From NCBI RefSeq assembly GCF_004343585.1, contig NZ_SLYW01000001.1, positions 1,287,453 through 1,351,452 of the forward strand: 64,000 nt of DNA, read 5' to 3'. The position numbers were made by a program, and so were the translations under genes. The notes below the pieces were generated by a model that saw only the letters and a list, made by a program, of their open reading frames with translations, ran no database searches and was not told the origin of the DNA. Position 1 is the stretch's first letter. Every line of letters begins with the position of its first letter. Origin of the DNA: Neorhizobium sp. JUb45 (GTDB lineage Bacteria; Pseudomonadota; Alphaproteobacteria; Rhizobiales; Rhizobiaceae). This document shows positions 48,796 through 54,921 of the stretch, one piece after another.

Positions 48796-49614
48796 CTACG
48801 GTACGTCGCGCATCATGCTTTCTGTCTGCTCGATCAGCTGCTCGATCTCGTTGACGAGCGTAGGGATTTCAAGAAGGCTTAGCAATGCGACGTGTCGCGG
48901 GCTGCAGTCCGCGGCTGCCTGCGAAGCTGTGTCAATGTAGGTCAGCACTGCGCGTGCGACCTGCAACTCTTGTGAGGATATGCCGAACGGCGACTTAAGG
49001 CCCGTCACTGTTTTCCTGCTCAAGAACTGCGTAAGATCGCGGATTATCTCTTCCCTACCGTTGTTTGTCGTGCGCCAGTTGAGCGGTCCTCGTTCTCCGT
49101 TCTCAGCGGTCCCCCAAAGCCAGTTCTTGCCGTTCCACCTCAAGTCGACGAGGTTTGCAAGATCAGCTAAAGCTCCCTCAAAATCCGCGTTTCGTGCCGC
49201 GCCTTGCGCGGCAGCGTCTTGGCGGACTAAAATCTCGGTCTGCGCCCCGATGAATGCGGCCTGATTACGTGCCTCGTCTGCCTGAGCAGCCATTAGCTTG
49301 CGTTGGTGGCGCATCTCATCGCGCGTCGCTTGAAGCTCCAGGCGCTGAGCTTGCAATTCCTTCGATTGGATGAATACGGCGGCCACCAGCCAGAAGAAGG
49401 CAAGAGGCGCAAAAACGCCAGCGAGGGTGTCACCCCACTCGTTCAGAGCAAGACAAGGTAGAACCTGATCGCATCCCTCAGGATAGCCCGAGACAAGCGC
49501 TAGCGCCAAAGCAAGTCCGAGCCATGCGACGCTCGTCAGTGCGACGATTTGAGTTACGTTCGGTCGCCGCATCTTTTGAAACCTGCCTATACCCAAACTT
49601 CTCAAACCAGCCAT
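48796..49614 (-). CDS. Two-helix membrane protein with coiled coil (GDxLAGxFAP type)
   Basis: 272 residues (258 if translation starts at 49572). Two transmembrane helices (about 23-42 and 62-83) flank the motif NEWGDTLAGVFAPLAFFWLV, followed by a coiled coil (about 85-130, SKELQAQRLELQATRDEMR) and a helical C-terminal domain. The same topology and motif appear in the protein at 62966. Proteins of this pattern recur in prophage and island DNA; their role is unknown, and defence or exclusion is only a guess. Confidence 0.72.
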   Translation of the reverse strand: MAGLRSLGIGRFQKMRRPNVTQIVALTSVAWLGLALALALVSGYPEGCDQVLPCLALNEWGDTLAGVFAPLAFFWLVAAVFIQSKELQAQRLELQATRDEMRHQRKLMAAQADEARNQAAFIGAQTEILVRQDAAAQGAARNADFEGALADLANLVDLRWNGKNWLWGTAENGERGPLNWRTTNNGREEIIRDLTQFLSRKTVTGLKSPFGISSQELQVARAVLTYIDTASQAAADCSPRHVALLSLLEIPTLVNEIEQLIEQTESMMRDVP

Positions 49615-49689
49615 ACCTTGGGGCGGTGAGTAAACAAATTACCGAAAACGTTTGCCAGTCGCCGCATGACGAGGTCGCGCGACAGGAAT

Positions 49690-49893
49690 TCAGGTGTTGT
49701 CACCCGTCGACCGACGAATTGCCTCGGCTTCAGATCGATTAACGATCGACAGCCCGTTCTCGCTCAGCTCCTGCAATACAGACAAAGCCGTGTCCTGTAG
49801 CTTTTCCCGACCTTCAGGGGTATTCTCAAGGTCCGGAAATTTCCTCCGGAGTACCTGTTGAACCGCTTGCATCGATGCGTTTCCGTGGATCAT
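49690..49893 (-). CDS. Hypothetical small protein (67 aa)
   Basis: 67 residues, mostly helical, with FPDLENTPEGREKLQDTALS and a Glu-rich middle. No family is recognised. The ribosome site is weak, so the start (49893 or the ATG 21 bases later) and the gene itself are uncertain. It runs in the direction of the following small minus-strand genes. Confidence 0.45.
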   Translation of the reverse strand: MIHGNASMQAVQQVLRRKFPDLENTPEGREKLQDTALSVLQELSENGLSIVNRSEAEAIRRSTGDNT

Positions 49894-49910
49894 AATTCAA
49901 CTTGAGCCGA

Positions 49911-50174
49911 TCAAATCAGCTCATCCCCCTCAGAATAATCGACATAGATGCTTCCTATCGGCTTGCCGACGTTGTCGGTTGCCGGATGAAACCCGTCTTT
50001 GAATACGCCTTTCTCCACCTTGTCTGCAAGAGCGCAGAGGACGGTCCTGCGGACTAAGAACTTCGCCCGAATGTCTGCACCCTTGGGAAAGCCATCGACA
50101 TCGATGCCGGCTTGGCTAGAAGTAGCACTGGGGGCTTCGACCTCCGGGCTTGCTGTACGCTGACCGATTTCCAC
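49911..50174 (-). CDS. Hypothetical protein (87 aa)
   Basis: 87 residues from a GTG at 50174, a start that lies 59 bases inside the end of the SH3-domain gene. The C-terminal part reads as a real protein (LVRRTVLCALADKVEKGVF, IGSIYVDYSEGDELI). No domain is recognised. The overlap makes the exact start doubtful; no better in-frame start is visible. Confidence 0.42.
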   Translation of the reverse strand: MEIGQRTASPEVEAPSATSSQAGIDVDGFPKGADIRAKFLVRRTVLCALADKVEKGVFKDGFHPATDNVGKPIGSIYVDYSEGDELI

Positions 50175-50736
50175 AACGGCGCCCGTTACTCATCATGTCG
50201 TACGGGCAATCGCAGGTGCCCACATATGGGTCGCGCATCGCTTCGCCCGATCTACTCGGGGTCGACTGGCGCACAAGCGGTGCGATGGGGGTTGCCGGCC
50301 CGGGCCGGCTCTCTCGAGCAATCGGCGGCGTCGAACTCAAGAACTCGCCGCTCACCCAACCCTCATACGTTCTGAACTTCACCCGCCGCCATTCACCTTG
50401 AGCAGTGGATGCCTCGACCCCCGACCCGGACGGGACAGTGGCGATTATAGACCCGCTGACGGAAGGCCTAGATCGAACTCGCACGTTCGCGGTCGTATAC
50501 AGCCGCTCAAGGGCAGGGGCGTGGGGTGCGGTCACCGACGGGGGAGGCTGCTGAGATGCAGGAATATCCAACGCAGTTGGCGGCTGCATCTGTGGCTTGG
50601 GCGACATCTGACGTAGAGTTGGAGTAACAGCGGGCTTCGGGGCTGACGTAGAGGCGTTATCCTTGTCATTGGTGCCTAGCCACCCCAAAAACATTACGCC
50701 CGCAACGGCCCAACCTACCCAAGTTCTTCTCGCCAT
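50116..50736 (-). CDS. Membrane-anchored bacterial SH3-domain protein
   Basis: 206 residues from the ATG at 50736, with TTGGAG ten bases upstream. An N-terminal helix (WVGWAVAGVMFLGWLG) acts as signal or anchor. A proline-rich linker leads to an SH3b domain (about 80-135; TTANVRVRSRPSVSGSII, EGWVSGEFL) and a cysteine-containing tail CDCPYD...GRRCGNRSAYSKPGG. Bacterial SH3 domains usually bind peptidoglycan peptides. The tail motif recurs in the next protein, so the two may be a functional pair at the cell envelope. Confidence 0.75.
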   Translation of the reverse strand: MARRTWVGWAVAGVMFLGWLGTNDKDNASTSAPKPAVTPTLRQMSPKPQMQPPTALDIPASQQPPPSVTAPHAPALERLYTTANVRVRSRPSVSGSIIATVPSGSGVEASTAQGEWRRVKFRTYEGWVSGEFLSSTPPIARESRPGPATPIAPLVRQSTPSRSGEAMRDPYVGTCDCPYDMMSNGRRCGNRSAYSKPGGRSPQCYF

Positions 50737-50857
50737 ATTTCGCTCCAAGGCCGTGGCGATCATGCCCCAACCTCAAAAGGAGGCGAGGGCATGATGCGTC
50801 AGGCAGTGCGGCGCAAGGAAGGGGCCGAAAACCTCCGCTCCACCTTTACAGCTTTGC

Positions 50858-51298
50858 TTACCAGCCACCTGGACGCGACGCTGCGCTGCGGTCGCCGCAG
50901 CGGGTGCCGTCGGCTGCTGTCTGCCAAGAATACCGGCAGTTGCCTGGATAGGTTGGCGGCGGATTGTAGTAGCCCCCGCCGCCTCCACAGTTATGGTTTG
51001 AGCAGTAAGCGACAGCGGCGCCACCGATCGCCACGGCTGCCAACACTGCTCCCGCCTGGTTCTGATCTTGAACCATCTTCGGGCAGGCGTAATATGCAAT
51101 CCCGCGGCGTTCCAGCTCTGCTGCGATCTGTTGCCGGAACACCGGATCAGGGCTTTCCAGAAAAGTACGGCAAAGACTGACCTTCGGAACCGCCTTCGGG
51201 TTCTTCTGGAAATCGGCCGGCGTCGTTGTTGTACAGCTGGCCAGCGCAAGCGTCATCAATGCGGCAGCCCCGAGCCGCGCAGTCGTCACAAATTTCAC
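50858..51298 (-). CDS. Predicted lipoprotein with RCGxRSAxSRPGG tail
   Basis: 146 residues from a GTG at 51298, with GGGGGA six bases upstream. The signal sequence ends in a lipobox LALASC, so an outer- or inner-membrane lipoprotein is expected. The middle has FRQQIAAELERRGIAYYAC, a hydrophobic Gly/Ala stretch and a Gly/Tyr/Pro-rich segment. The tail TRCGDRSAASRPGGW resembles the end of the SH3-domain protein. It is a separate gene on the same strand, 121 bases upstream of that protein's start. Confidence 0.68.
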   Translation of the reverse strand: MKFVTTARLGAAALMTLALASCTTTTPADFQKNPKAVPKVSLCRTFLESPDPVFRQQIAAELERRGIAYYACPKMVQDQNQAGAVLAAVAIGGAAVAYCSNHNCGGGGGYYNPPPTYPGNCRYSWQTAADGTRCGDRSAASRPGGW

Positions 51299-51463
51299 GT
51301 GTAGTCCCCCGACTATTACCCGCCCGATGATTGCAAGGAGTGGAGGCAAAGTCTAGGCCACTTCCGAAACTTGGTTACCTTATGCACGGGCTTCAAACGG
51401 GACCGATTGACTCTATCGCAAGACGGAACATAATGAGAACAAAGCATCGCGATCGAGTTCTCT

Positions 51464-51775
51464 ATGCAAAAACGAAACGAAGCAGCATTCGACAATTGGT
51501 GGGCATGTCTTCGCCCGGATGAGCGCGAGGGCCTGGACAGAGCCGTTTGCCGCCGTGCCTTTTTCGCTGGGTTCACCACCGGAGTGAAACCTGAAAACAA
51601 GCGGTTCGTTTTCTCCGCAGGAAAGCGCCGCGTCACAGTTCTCGCACCGAGCTACGGCGCTGCAAAGCGGAAGGCCGACGTTATTCTCACCAAGCGCGTG
51701 GAAGCTGAAGGACGCTCCCCGCCCGCGTCTGAATGGCGTCTGCAACCCGCAGTCGCGAGGGAAGCTACCTCGTGA
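51464..51775 (+). CDS. Hypothetical protein (103 aa)
   Basis: 103 residues with a tryptophan-rich start (AAFDNWWACLRPDEREGL) and a basic middle (GKRRVTVLAPSYGAAKRKAD). It is unrecognised, but the composition is protein-like and its TGA overlaps the next GTG (GTGA), which supports a two-gene unit. It may be a small phage or island protein that acts on DNA or replication; there is no direct evidence. Confidence 0.55.
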   Translation: MQKRNEAAFDNWWACLRPDEREGLDRAVCRRAFFAGFTTGVKPENKRFVFSAGKRRVTVLAPSYGAAKRKADVILTKRVEAEGRSPPASEWRLQPAVAREATS

Positions 51776-52062
51776 GCTTGCCGACACTCAAGGATTTTCG
51801 CGGCGAGAAAATCGACATGGTTTGCCACCGGTGCGACCGATACGGCGAATACGATCGAAAAGCCCTCGTGAAAAAGCTCGGCGACAAGACCGAATTCGTT
51901 GAGCTGCGGCGGATAATGGCGATCGGCTGCGACCGGCGCGGAAGCGATAAATGCGAAGCGAACTTTCTTCGCCGGCATCTGGACAGACTGGGACGGCACG
52001 CGCGGTTCTATAAAGACGCCGCGCGAAGGCACCCACGAGCTGTTCGGCTTCCTCACCTGTGA
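51772..52062 (+). CDS. Small zinc-ribbon-like island protein, altered C-terminus
   Basis: About 96 residues from the GTG at 51772. [20 protein letters not shown] near the start shows a CxxC pair, and a second Cys pair ([12 protein letters not shown]) follows near 60, giving a likely zinc ribbon. Similar short proteins are frequent in rhizobial phages and islands and usually end soon after the second pair. Here the frame continues about 30 residues ([14 protein letters not shown]) across DNA that encodes an SRAP fragment in another frame, so the end is probably an artefact of a deletion. Confidence 0.5.
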   Translation: MSLPTLKDFRGEKIDMVCHRCDRYGEYDRKALVKKLGDKTEFVELRRIMAIGCDRRGSDKCEANFLRRHLDRLGRHARFYKDAARRHPRAVRLPHL

Positions 52063-52243
52063 TCCGAACTCAGTCGTGAAGCCAATCCACCCGAAGGCGA
52101 TGCCGGTGATCCTGACGACGGCGGAGGAAATCGATGTCTGGATGCGAGCACCTTGGGAAGAAGCCAAGGCCCTCCAGCGTCCGCTACCCGAAAATGGCCT
52201 CATACTGCTGCCGATCGAACAACCACAAGGATCATTGCTGTGA
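51962..52243 (+). pseudogene. 3' fragment of an SRAP (HMCES/YedK-like) gene
   Basis: In the frame of 51962 the DNA reads [47 protein letters not shown] and [17 protein letters not shown] up to the TGA at 52241. This is the C-terminal part of a SOS-response-associated peptidase. SRAP proteins crosslink abasic sites in ssDNA through an N-terminal Cys2, which is absent here, though the conserved HPKAMP with its His remains. The fragment has no start and follows the zinc-ribbon coding region directly, so a deletion probably joined the two. Confidence 0.75.
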
Positions 52244-52335
52244 GCACCGACTGGCTGACCATGGCGCTCTTGCTGTTCTGCTTCGCTCTTACGGTGGTCA
52301 GCATACTCGTTCAGATTGTTGATATACTCGGCTAG
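52240..52335 (+). CDS. Very small predicted membrane peptide (31 aa)
   Basis: 31 codons from a GTG that overlaps the SRAP fragment's stop (GTGA), with AAGGA eight bases upstream. After STDWLTM comes one hydrophobic helix ([19 protein letters not shown]). Coupling to an upstream SRAP reading frame suggests it was once an operon partner of that gene. It could be a holin-like or toxin-like peptide, but nothing proves it is made. Confidence 0.45.
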   Translation: MSTDWLTMALLLFCFALTVVSILVQIVDILG

Positions 52336-52360
52336 ATTTTTATGCGACGCTGAAGAAACG

Positions 52361-52540
52361 ATGTTGCCGCCAGACAAGCTGATCATGTCCAGAGTGAGAG
52401 CCGAGTTTGATCGTGGCACGTCGCCACGTGATGCTAAACGCCTGGTTGAGGCGATGGTCGAACGGCAAAAACAGGCGGACACTGCCTCTTCTCTTCAGAT
52501 CGAGCAAGCTCGGTCGCCTGCTCTAACGCCATCTCAATGA
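52361..52540 (+). CDS. Hypothetical small protein (59 aa), doubtful
   Basis: 59 codons from the ATG at 52361, containing MSRVRAEFDRGTSPRDAKRL, helical and charged. It overlaps the end of a minus-strand ORF of similar quality by about 107 bases, so at most one of the two is likely to be real as drawn, unless the 3' ends do overlap. No family is recognised. Confidence 0.35.
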   Translation: MLPPDKLIMSRVRAEFDRGTSPRDAKRLVEAMVERQKQADTASSLQIEQARSPALTPSQ

Positions 52541-52625
52541 GATACACGAGCAATTCGCTATCTCGGAGGCGCGCTGCGCGCTCTCTGACCGCTGTCAAGT
52601 CTTCGCAAACACCACGCATAGCCAT
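52434..52625 (-). CDS. Small helical protein downstream of HTH gene (63 aa)
   Basis: 63 residues (61 if started at the ATG at 52619, which has AGGGG six bases upstream). It begins three bases after the HTH gene's stop on the same strand, a coupling-type spacing. The sequence EDLTAVRERAARLRDSELL continuing into YLIEMALEQATELA is a long amphipathic helix. It might be a partner of the regulator. Unrecognised family. Confidence 0.5.
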   Translation of the reverse strand: MAMRGVCEDLTAVRERAARLRDSELLVYLIEMALEQATELARSEEKRQCPPVFAVRPSPQPGV

Positions 52626-52628
52626 CCC

Positions 52629-52976
52629 CTATTGATGTTTTGGAATTTCGAGCACGATATTTTTGAGTAAAACAGCAACCTGCGGAGACCGGTCACGGAG
52701 ATGATCGATAAGATCTTGTTCAAGTCCAGTCAGCGCGCGCGGGCTATCTTTGGAGACAGTCCCAGCGAGCATCCAATCCAGAGAGACCCCCAGATATGCT
52801 GACAGCCTGCAGGCATGGTCAACGCTCATGGGGTGGCCCTGAACCCATTTTGACAACGCTGCGGCGCTGACATTCAATTCCGCGGCAACACTCATCATCT
52901 TGTGAGAATTGAATGATTTTAGTGCCGCACGAATACGCCGACCGCGATCGTGATCAACCCTGTCCACTTTGCGCAT
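52629..52976 (-). CDS. Cro/C1-type HTH transcriptional regulator
   Basis: 115 residues from the ATG at 52976. The HTH domain covers about 14-72: MSVAAELNVSAAALSKWVQG is the helix-turn-helix, and YLGVSLDWMLAGT closes the XRE fold. The C-terminal 40 residues are helical and there is no LexA-like peptidase domain, so it would not be cleaved by RecA. It is divergent from a small basic-protein gene at 53276, like an immunity region, and is a candidate island repressor. Confidence 0.8.
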   Translation of the reverse strand: MRKVDRVDHDRGRRIRAALKSFNSHKMMSVAAELNVSAAALSKWVQGHPMSVDHACRLSAYLGVSLDWMLAGTVSKDSPRALTGLEQDLIDHLRDRSPQVAVLLKNIVLEIPKHQ

Positions 52977-53132
52977 AATCGCCCCCCCAACCAACGCTAA
53001 ACTAAATTAACATATTCAAAATTTGGGGCTCCCCTCCAAAACAAGGGGGATGCGCTAAAATCGCGCAGCATCATGAATAATGGCTAGCGCCACGTTTGCT
53101 GGGCATGGGAAATCAACGGCTGTTCTGAACGG

Positions 53133-53166
53133 AAAAAAGACCCGCCGCCTTATTAGAGCAGCGGGC
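53133..53166 (+). repeat. A-run plus CCCGC hairpin, copy 1
   Basis: AAAAAAGACCCGC ... GCGGGCACAG: a stretch of A's, a CCCGC/GCGGG stem around a 15-base loop, and a GGGCACAG end. Two further elements of the same design lie at 53482 and 54259. No T-run follows on this strand. Confidence 0.5.
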
Positions 53167-53275
53167 ACAGACTGGATATGCGTTCGCGCTAACCTTACCG
53201 CTTAACGATATAGCTGTCTTAGAGTTGAATTCAGACTGCGATAGCACAATGCTGCGTGTATTATCGGAGGCTGAT

Positions 53276-53455
53276 ATGAAGCGAAAGCGCGTGAACTCGG
53301 TAAGGTCGGAGCGCATTAGCTCCAGATCTCGAAAAAAGCTGGAACCGCCTGCAAGCAAGGCTCAAAGCCTACGGCTAGCGGAGTCCGCTTTCTGGTTACT
53401 CAAGCGGGCGAAAGCCGTCACCTGGATAGATAGCGACAGCGAAAATTACTGCTGA
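53276..53455 (+). CDS. Small basic protein (59 aa)
   Basis: 59 residues from the ATG at 53276, with a perfect GGAGG five bases upstream, which fixes the start. The N-terminal half is strongly basic (MKRKRVNSVRSERISSRSRK), and the rest contains AESAFWLLKRAKAVTW. It is divergent from the HTH repressor gene. A nucleic-acid-binding or antirepressor role is possible but unproven. Unrecognised. Confidence 0.55.
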   Translation: MKRKRVNSVRSERISSRSRKKLEPPASKAQSLRLAESAFWLLKRAKAVTWIDSDSENYC

Positions 53456-53481
53456 GAGTAATCGTTGAGTCTTGTCTGCCA

Positions 53482-53530
53482 TAAAAAAAAAAGACCCGAA
53501 ACCGGTTAAGGCCTCGGGTCAGGTGGGGAA
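53482..53530. repeat. A-run plus GACCCGA hairpin, copy 2 (leader of nuclease gene)
   Basis: Ten A's, then GACCCGA and TCGGGTC as stem arms (53493-53499 and 53514-53520) around a 14-base loop, then CAGGTGGGGAAGA, which serves as ribosome site for the nuclease ATG. On the minus strand the same element is a hairpin followed by a T-run, that is a terminator shape for leftward transcripts. Confidence 0.6.
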
Positions 53531-53536
53531 GATTAA

Positions 53537-53974
53537 ATGAGAATGCGCATGCTGCTTGCGGCTGCCATGCTGATGGCAGCAACAACACCGGCCATGGCTA
53601 TCGACACATGCTCTGGCGGAAACCGAGCGGCCCGCAAGGTCACCTGCGTCGTGGACGGCGACACCATTTGGCAGCGAGGCGTGAAAATGCGCCTTCTGGA
53701 TATTGATGCGCCGGAGACATCGGGCGCCCAGTGCGATCGAGAGCGTGCGATCGGCAAGCAGGCGACCCACCGACTGCAGCAGCTCATGGCCAGCGGCTAT
53801 CGCATCATTGACGACGGTAAGAAGGATCGAACGAGTGACCGTCGATCACTGGTTCGCGTCATCCTTCCAGACGGTCGAGACGCAGGCAAGGTGCTGATCC
53901 ATGAAGGGCTGGCGCAGCATTGGCCGAATGTCGGCAACCGGTGGTGCGATGGCAGGCAGGGAAACGGCAGCTAG
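53537..53974 (+). CDS. Secreted thermonuclease-family protein
   Basis: 145 residues with a signal peptide (about 1-21, ending TPAMA). The staphylococcal-nuclease-like fold shows CVVDGDTIW, MRLLDIDAPET (Arg and Glu of the active site), RRSLVRVILPDGRD (second Arg) and LIHEGLAQHW. It would cut DNA or RNA in the periplasm or outside. Small SNase proteins are frequent in rhizobial phages and islands. GGGGAAGA precedes the ATG, directly after a hairpin element. Confidence 0.85.
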   Translation: MRMRMLLAAAMLMAATTPAMAIDTCSGGNRAARKVTCVVDGDTIWQRGVKMRLLDIDAPETSGAQCDRERAIGKQATHRLQQLMASGYRIIDDGKKDRTSDRRSLVRVILPDGRDAGKVLIHEGLAQHWPNVGNRWCDGRQGNGS

Positions 53975-54195
53975 ATCTGCCCCGCGCGCTCTGCTTCTGG
54001 GAAAAACGAAAGCAGCCACTCAAAAAGCTGGATCAAGTCCCGGCCTGTCCGCTGAAGGTCGTCAAACAACAACGTCAGTTCGCGGTGGACCAAAATCCCG
54101 CCGATGACGAGGATCAACACCACAACCCAAGGCCAGATTGGCGGCTTGCGGTTTGGTGGCCGCGTTAAGGTCTCAGCGGGTACGTCTTTGCTCAA
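53971..54195 (-). CDS. Small membrane protein (74 aa)
   Basis: 74 residues with a proline-rich cytoplasmic start (SKDVPAETLTRPPNRKPPI), one transmembrane helix (WPWVVVLILVIGGILV) and an amphipathic helix LTLLFDDLQRTGRDLIQLFE with aromatic repeats after it. Its end overlaps the nuclease gene's end by four bases (convergent). It is unrecognised; the layout would suit a phage holin-like or envelope protein. Confidence 0.55.
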   Translation of the reverse strand: MSKDVPAETLTRPPNRKPPIWPWVVVLILVIGGILVHRELTLLFDDLQRTGRDLIQLFEWLLSFFPEAERAGQI

Positions 54196-54258
54196 AGTGG
54201 TCCTCGTGCTTTTCGCGACAGATATCCCGGGAAACTGTAATTACAACATACTGATACG

Positions 54259-54306
54259 AAAAGCCCGCTGGCGTCTTCCAGAAGGGCAGCGGGCACAGGT
54301 GGGGAA
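54259..54306 (+). repeat. A-run plus GCCCGCT hairpin, copy 3
   Basis: AAAAGCCCGCT ... AGCGGGCACAGGTGGGGAAATG: stem 54263-54269 with 54288-54294, with an inner CTGG/CCAG pair. The end CAGGTGGGGAA is identical to copy 2. The ATG right after it opens only a four-codon frame here, so the following gene may have been lost. Confidence 0.55.
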
Positions 54307-54392
54307 ATGCGGGATAGCTAAATTATTCGCGCTACCTAGCTGTCTCGCGTTCGAAAAACTCTTCCCCTGATCCCGAGTCTGCGGCAGCCGGG

Positions 54393-54920
54393 CTATATTC
54401 GGGTTTGGAAACTCTCAGGTGAGAGCTGAACGGCGAAGGCCGCATCTACGTCGGCCGAGGTAGAGATCGAGCCGTCGACGATCGCGGCCAATACATCGGC
54501 CTCGATCGAGAAGCAGTCATTCACGTGGTCAAGAACCGCATCGCTGGCGTGGATGATGGTCGCGGCATCGAGAGTGATGAAACTTCCGTCCGGGCACTTC
54601 CACTGCGCGGTAAAGGCAGGATCCTTGTCAGCCTTCATGCGAGCGCCGGAAATCATGATCTTCGACCGGTCGTCGGTTGCGACATCGAGGCCGCCGACGA
54701 CAATGCCGCCGACCTCACGCTCCCAACGTTTCGTGGCCGTGTAGGTGTTGAGATCGATTGCGGGCGGCGCATAGGGCGGGATGGTGTTTCCTTCCGCTTC
54801 CCACTCCGCAATCATCTGGCGGTGGCGGTTGCCCATGTCCTCAGGAACGATGTTTTCGCCATCTTCCCCTTCAAACATGACGCGGATCAATCCGCTTTCG
54901 GTGTAGCCGATAACGTTCAT
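54393..54920 (-). CDS. DUF4376 phage tail-associated protein
   Basis: 175 residues from the ATG at 54920 (GCGGAG upstream); the open frame begins at 54962 inside the tail-fibre gene. Residues about 70-165 are a DUF4376 domain: YTATKRWEREVGGIVVGG, TDDRSKIMISGARMKAD and WKCPDGSFITLDAATI. DUF4376 proteins accompany tail fibres and may act in their assembly or receptor binding. The start is one base from the tail-fibre stop. Confidence 0.82.
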   Translation of the reverse strand: MNVIGYTESGLIRVMFEGEDGENIVPEDMGNRHRQMIAEWEAEGNTIPPYAPPAIDLNTYTATKRWEREVGGIVVGGLDVATDDRSKIMISGARMKADKDPAFTAQWKCPDGSFITLDAATIIHASDAVLDHVNDCFSIEADVLAAIVDGSISTSADVDAAFAVQLSPESFQTRI

Positions 54921-54921
54921 G

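Noticed and set aside
53113..53358. Minus-strand 81-codon ORF opposite the basic protein gene
   Set aside because: The plus-strand 59-codon ORF has an ideal GGAGG site; this one has none and covers the hairpin element.
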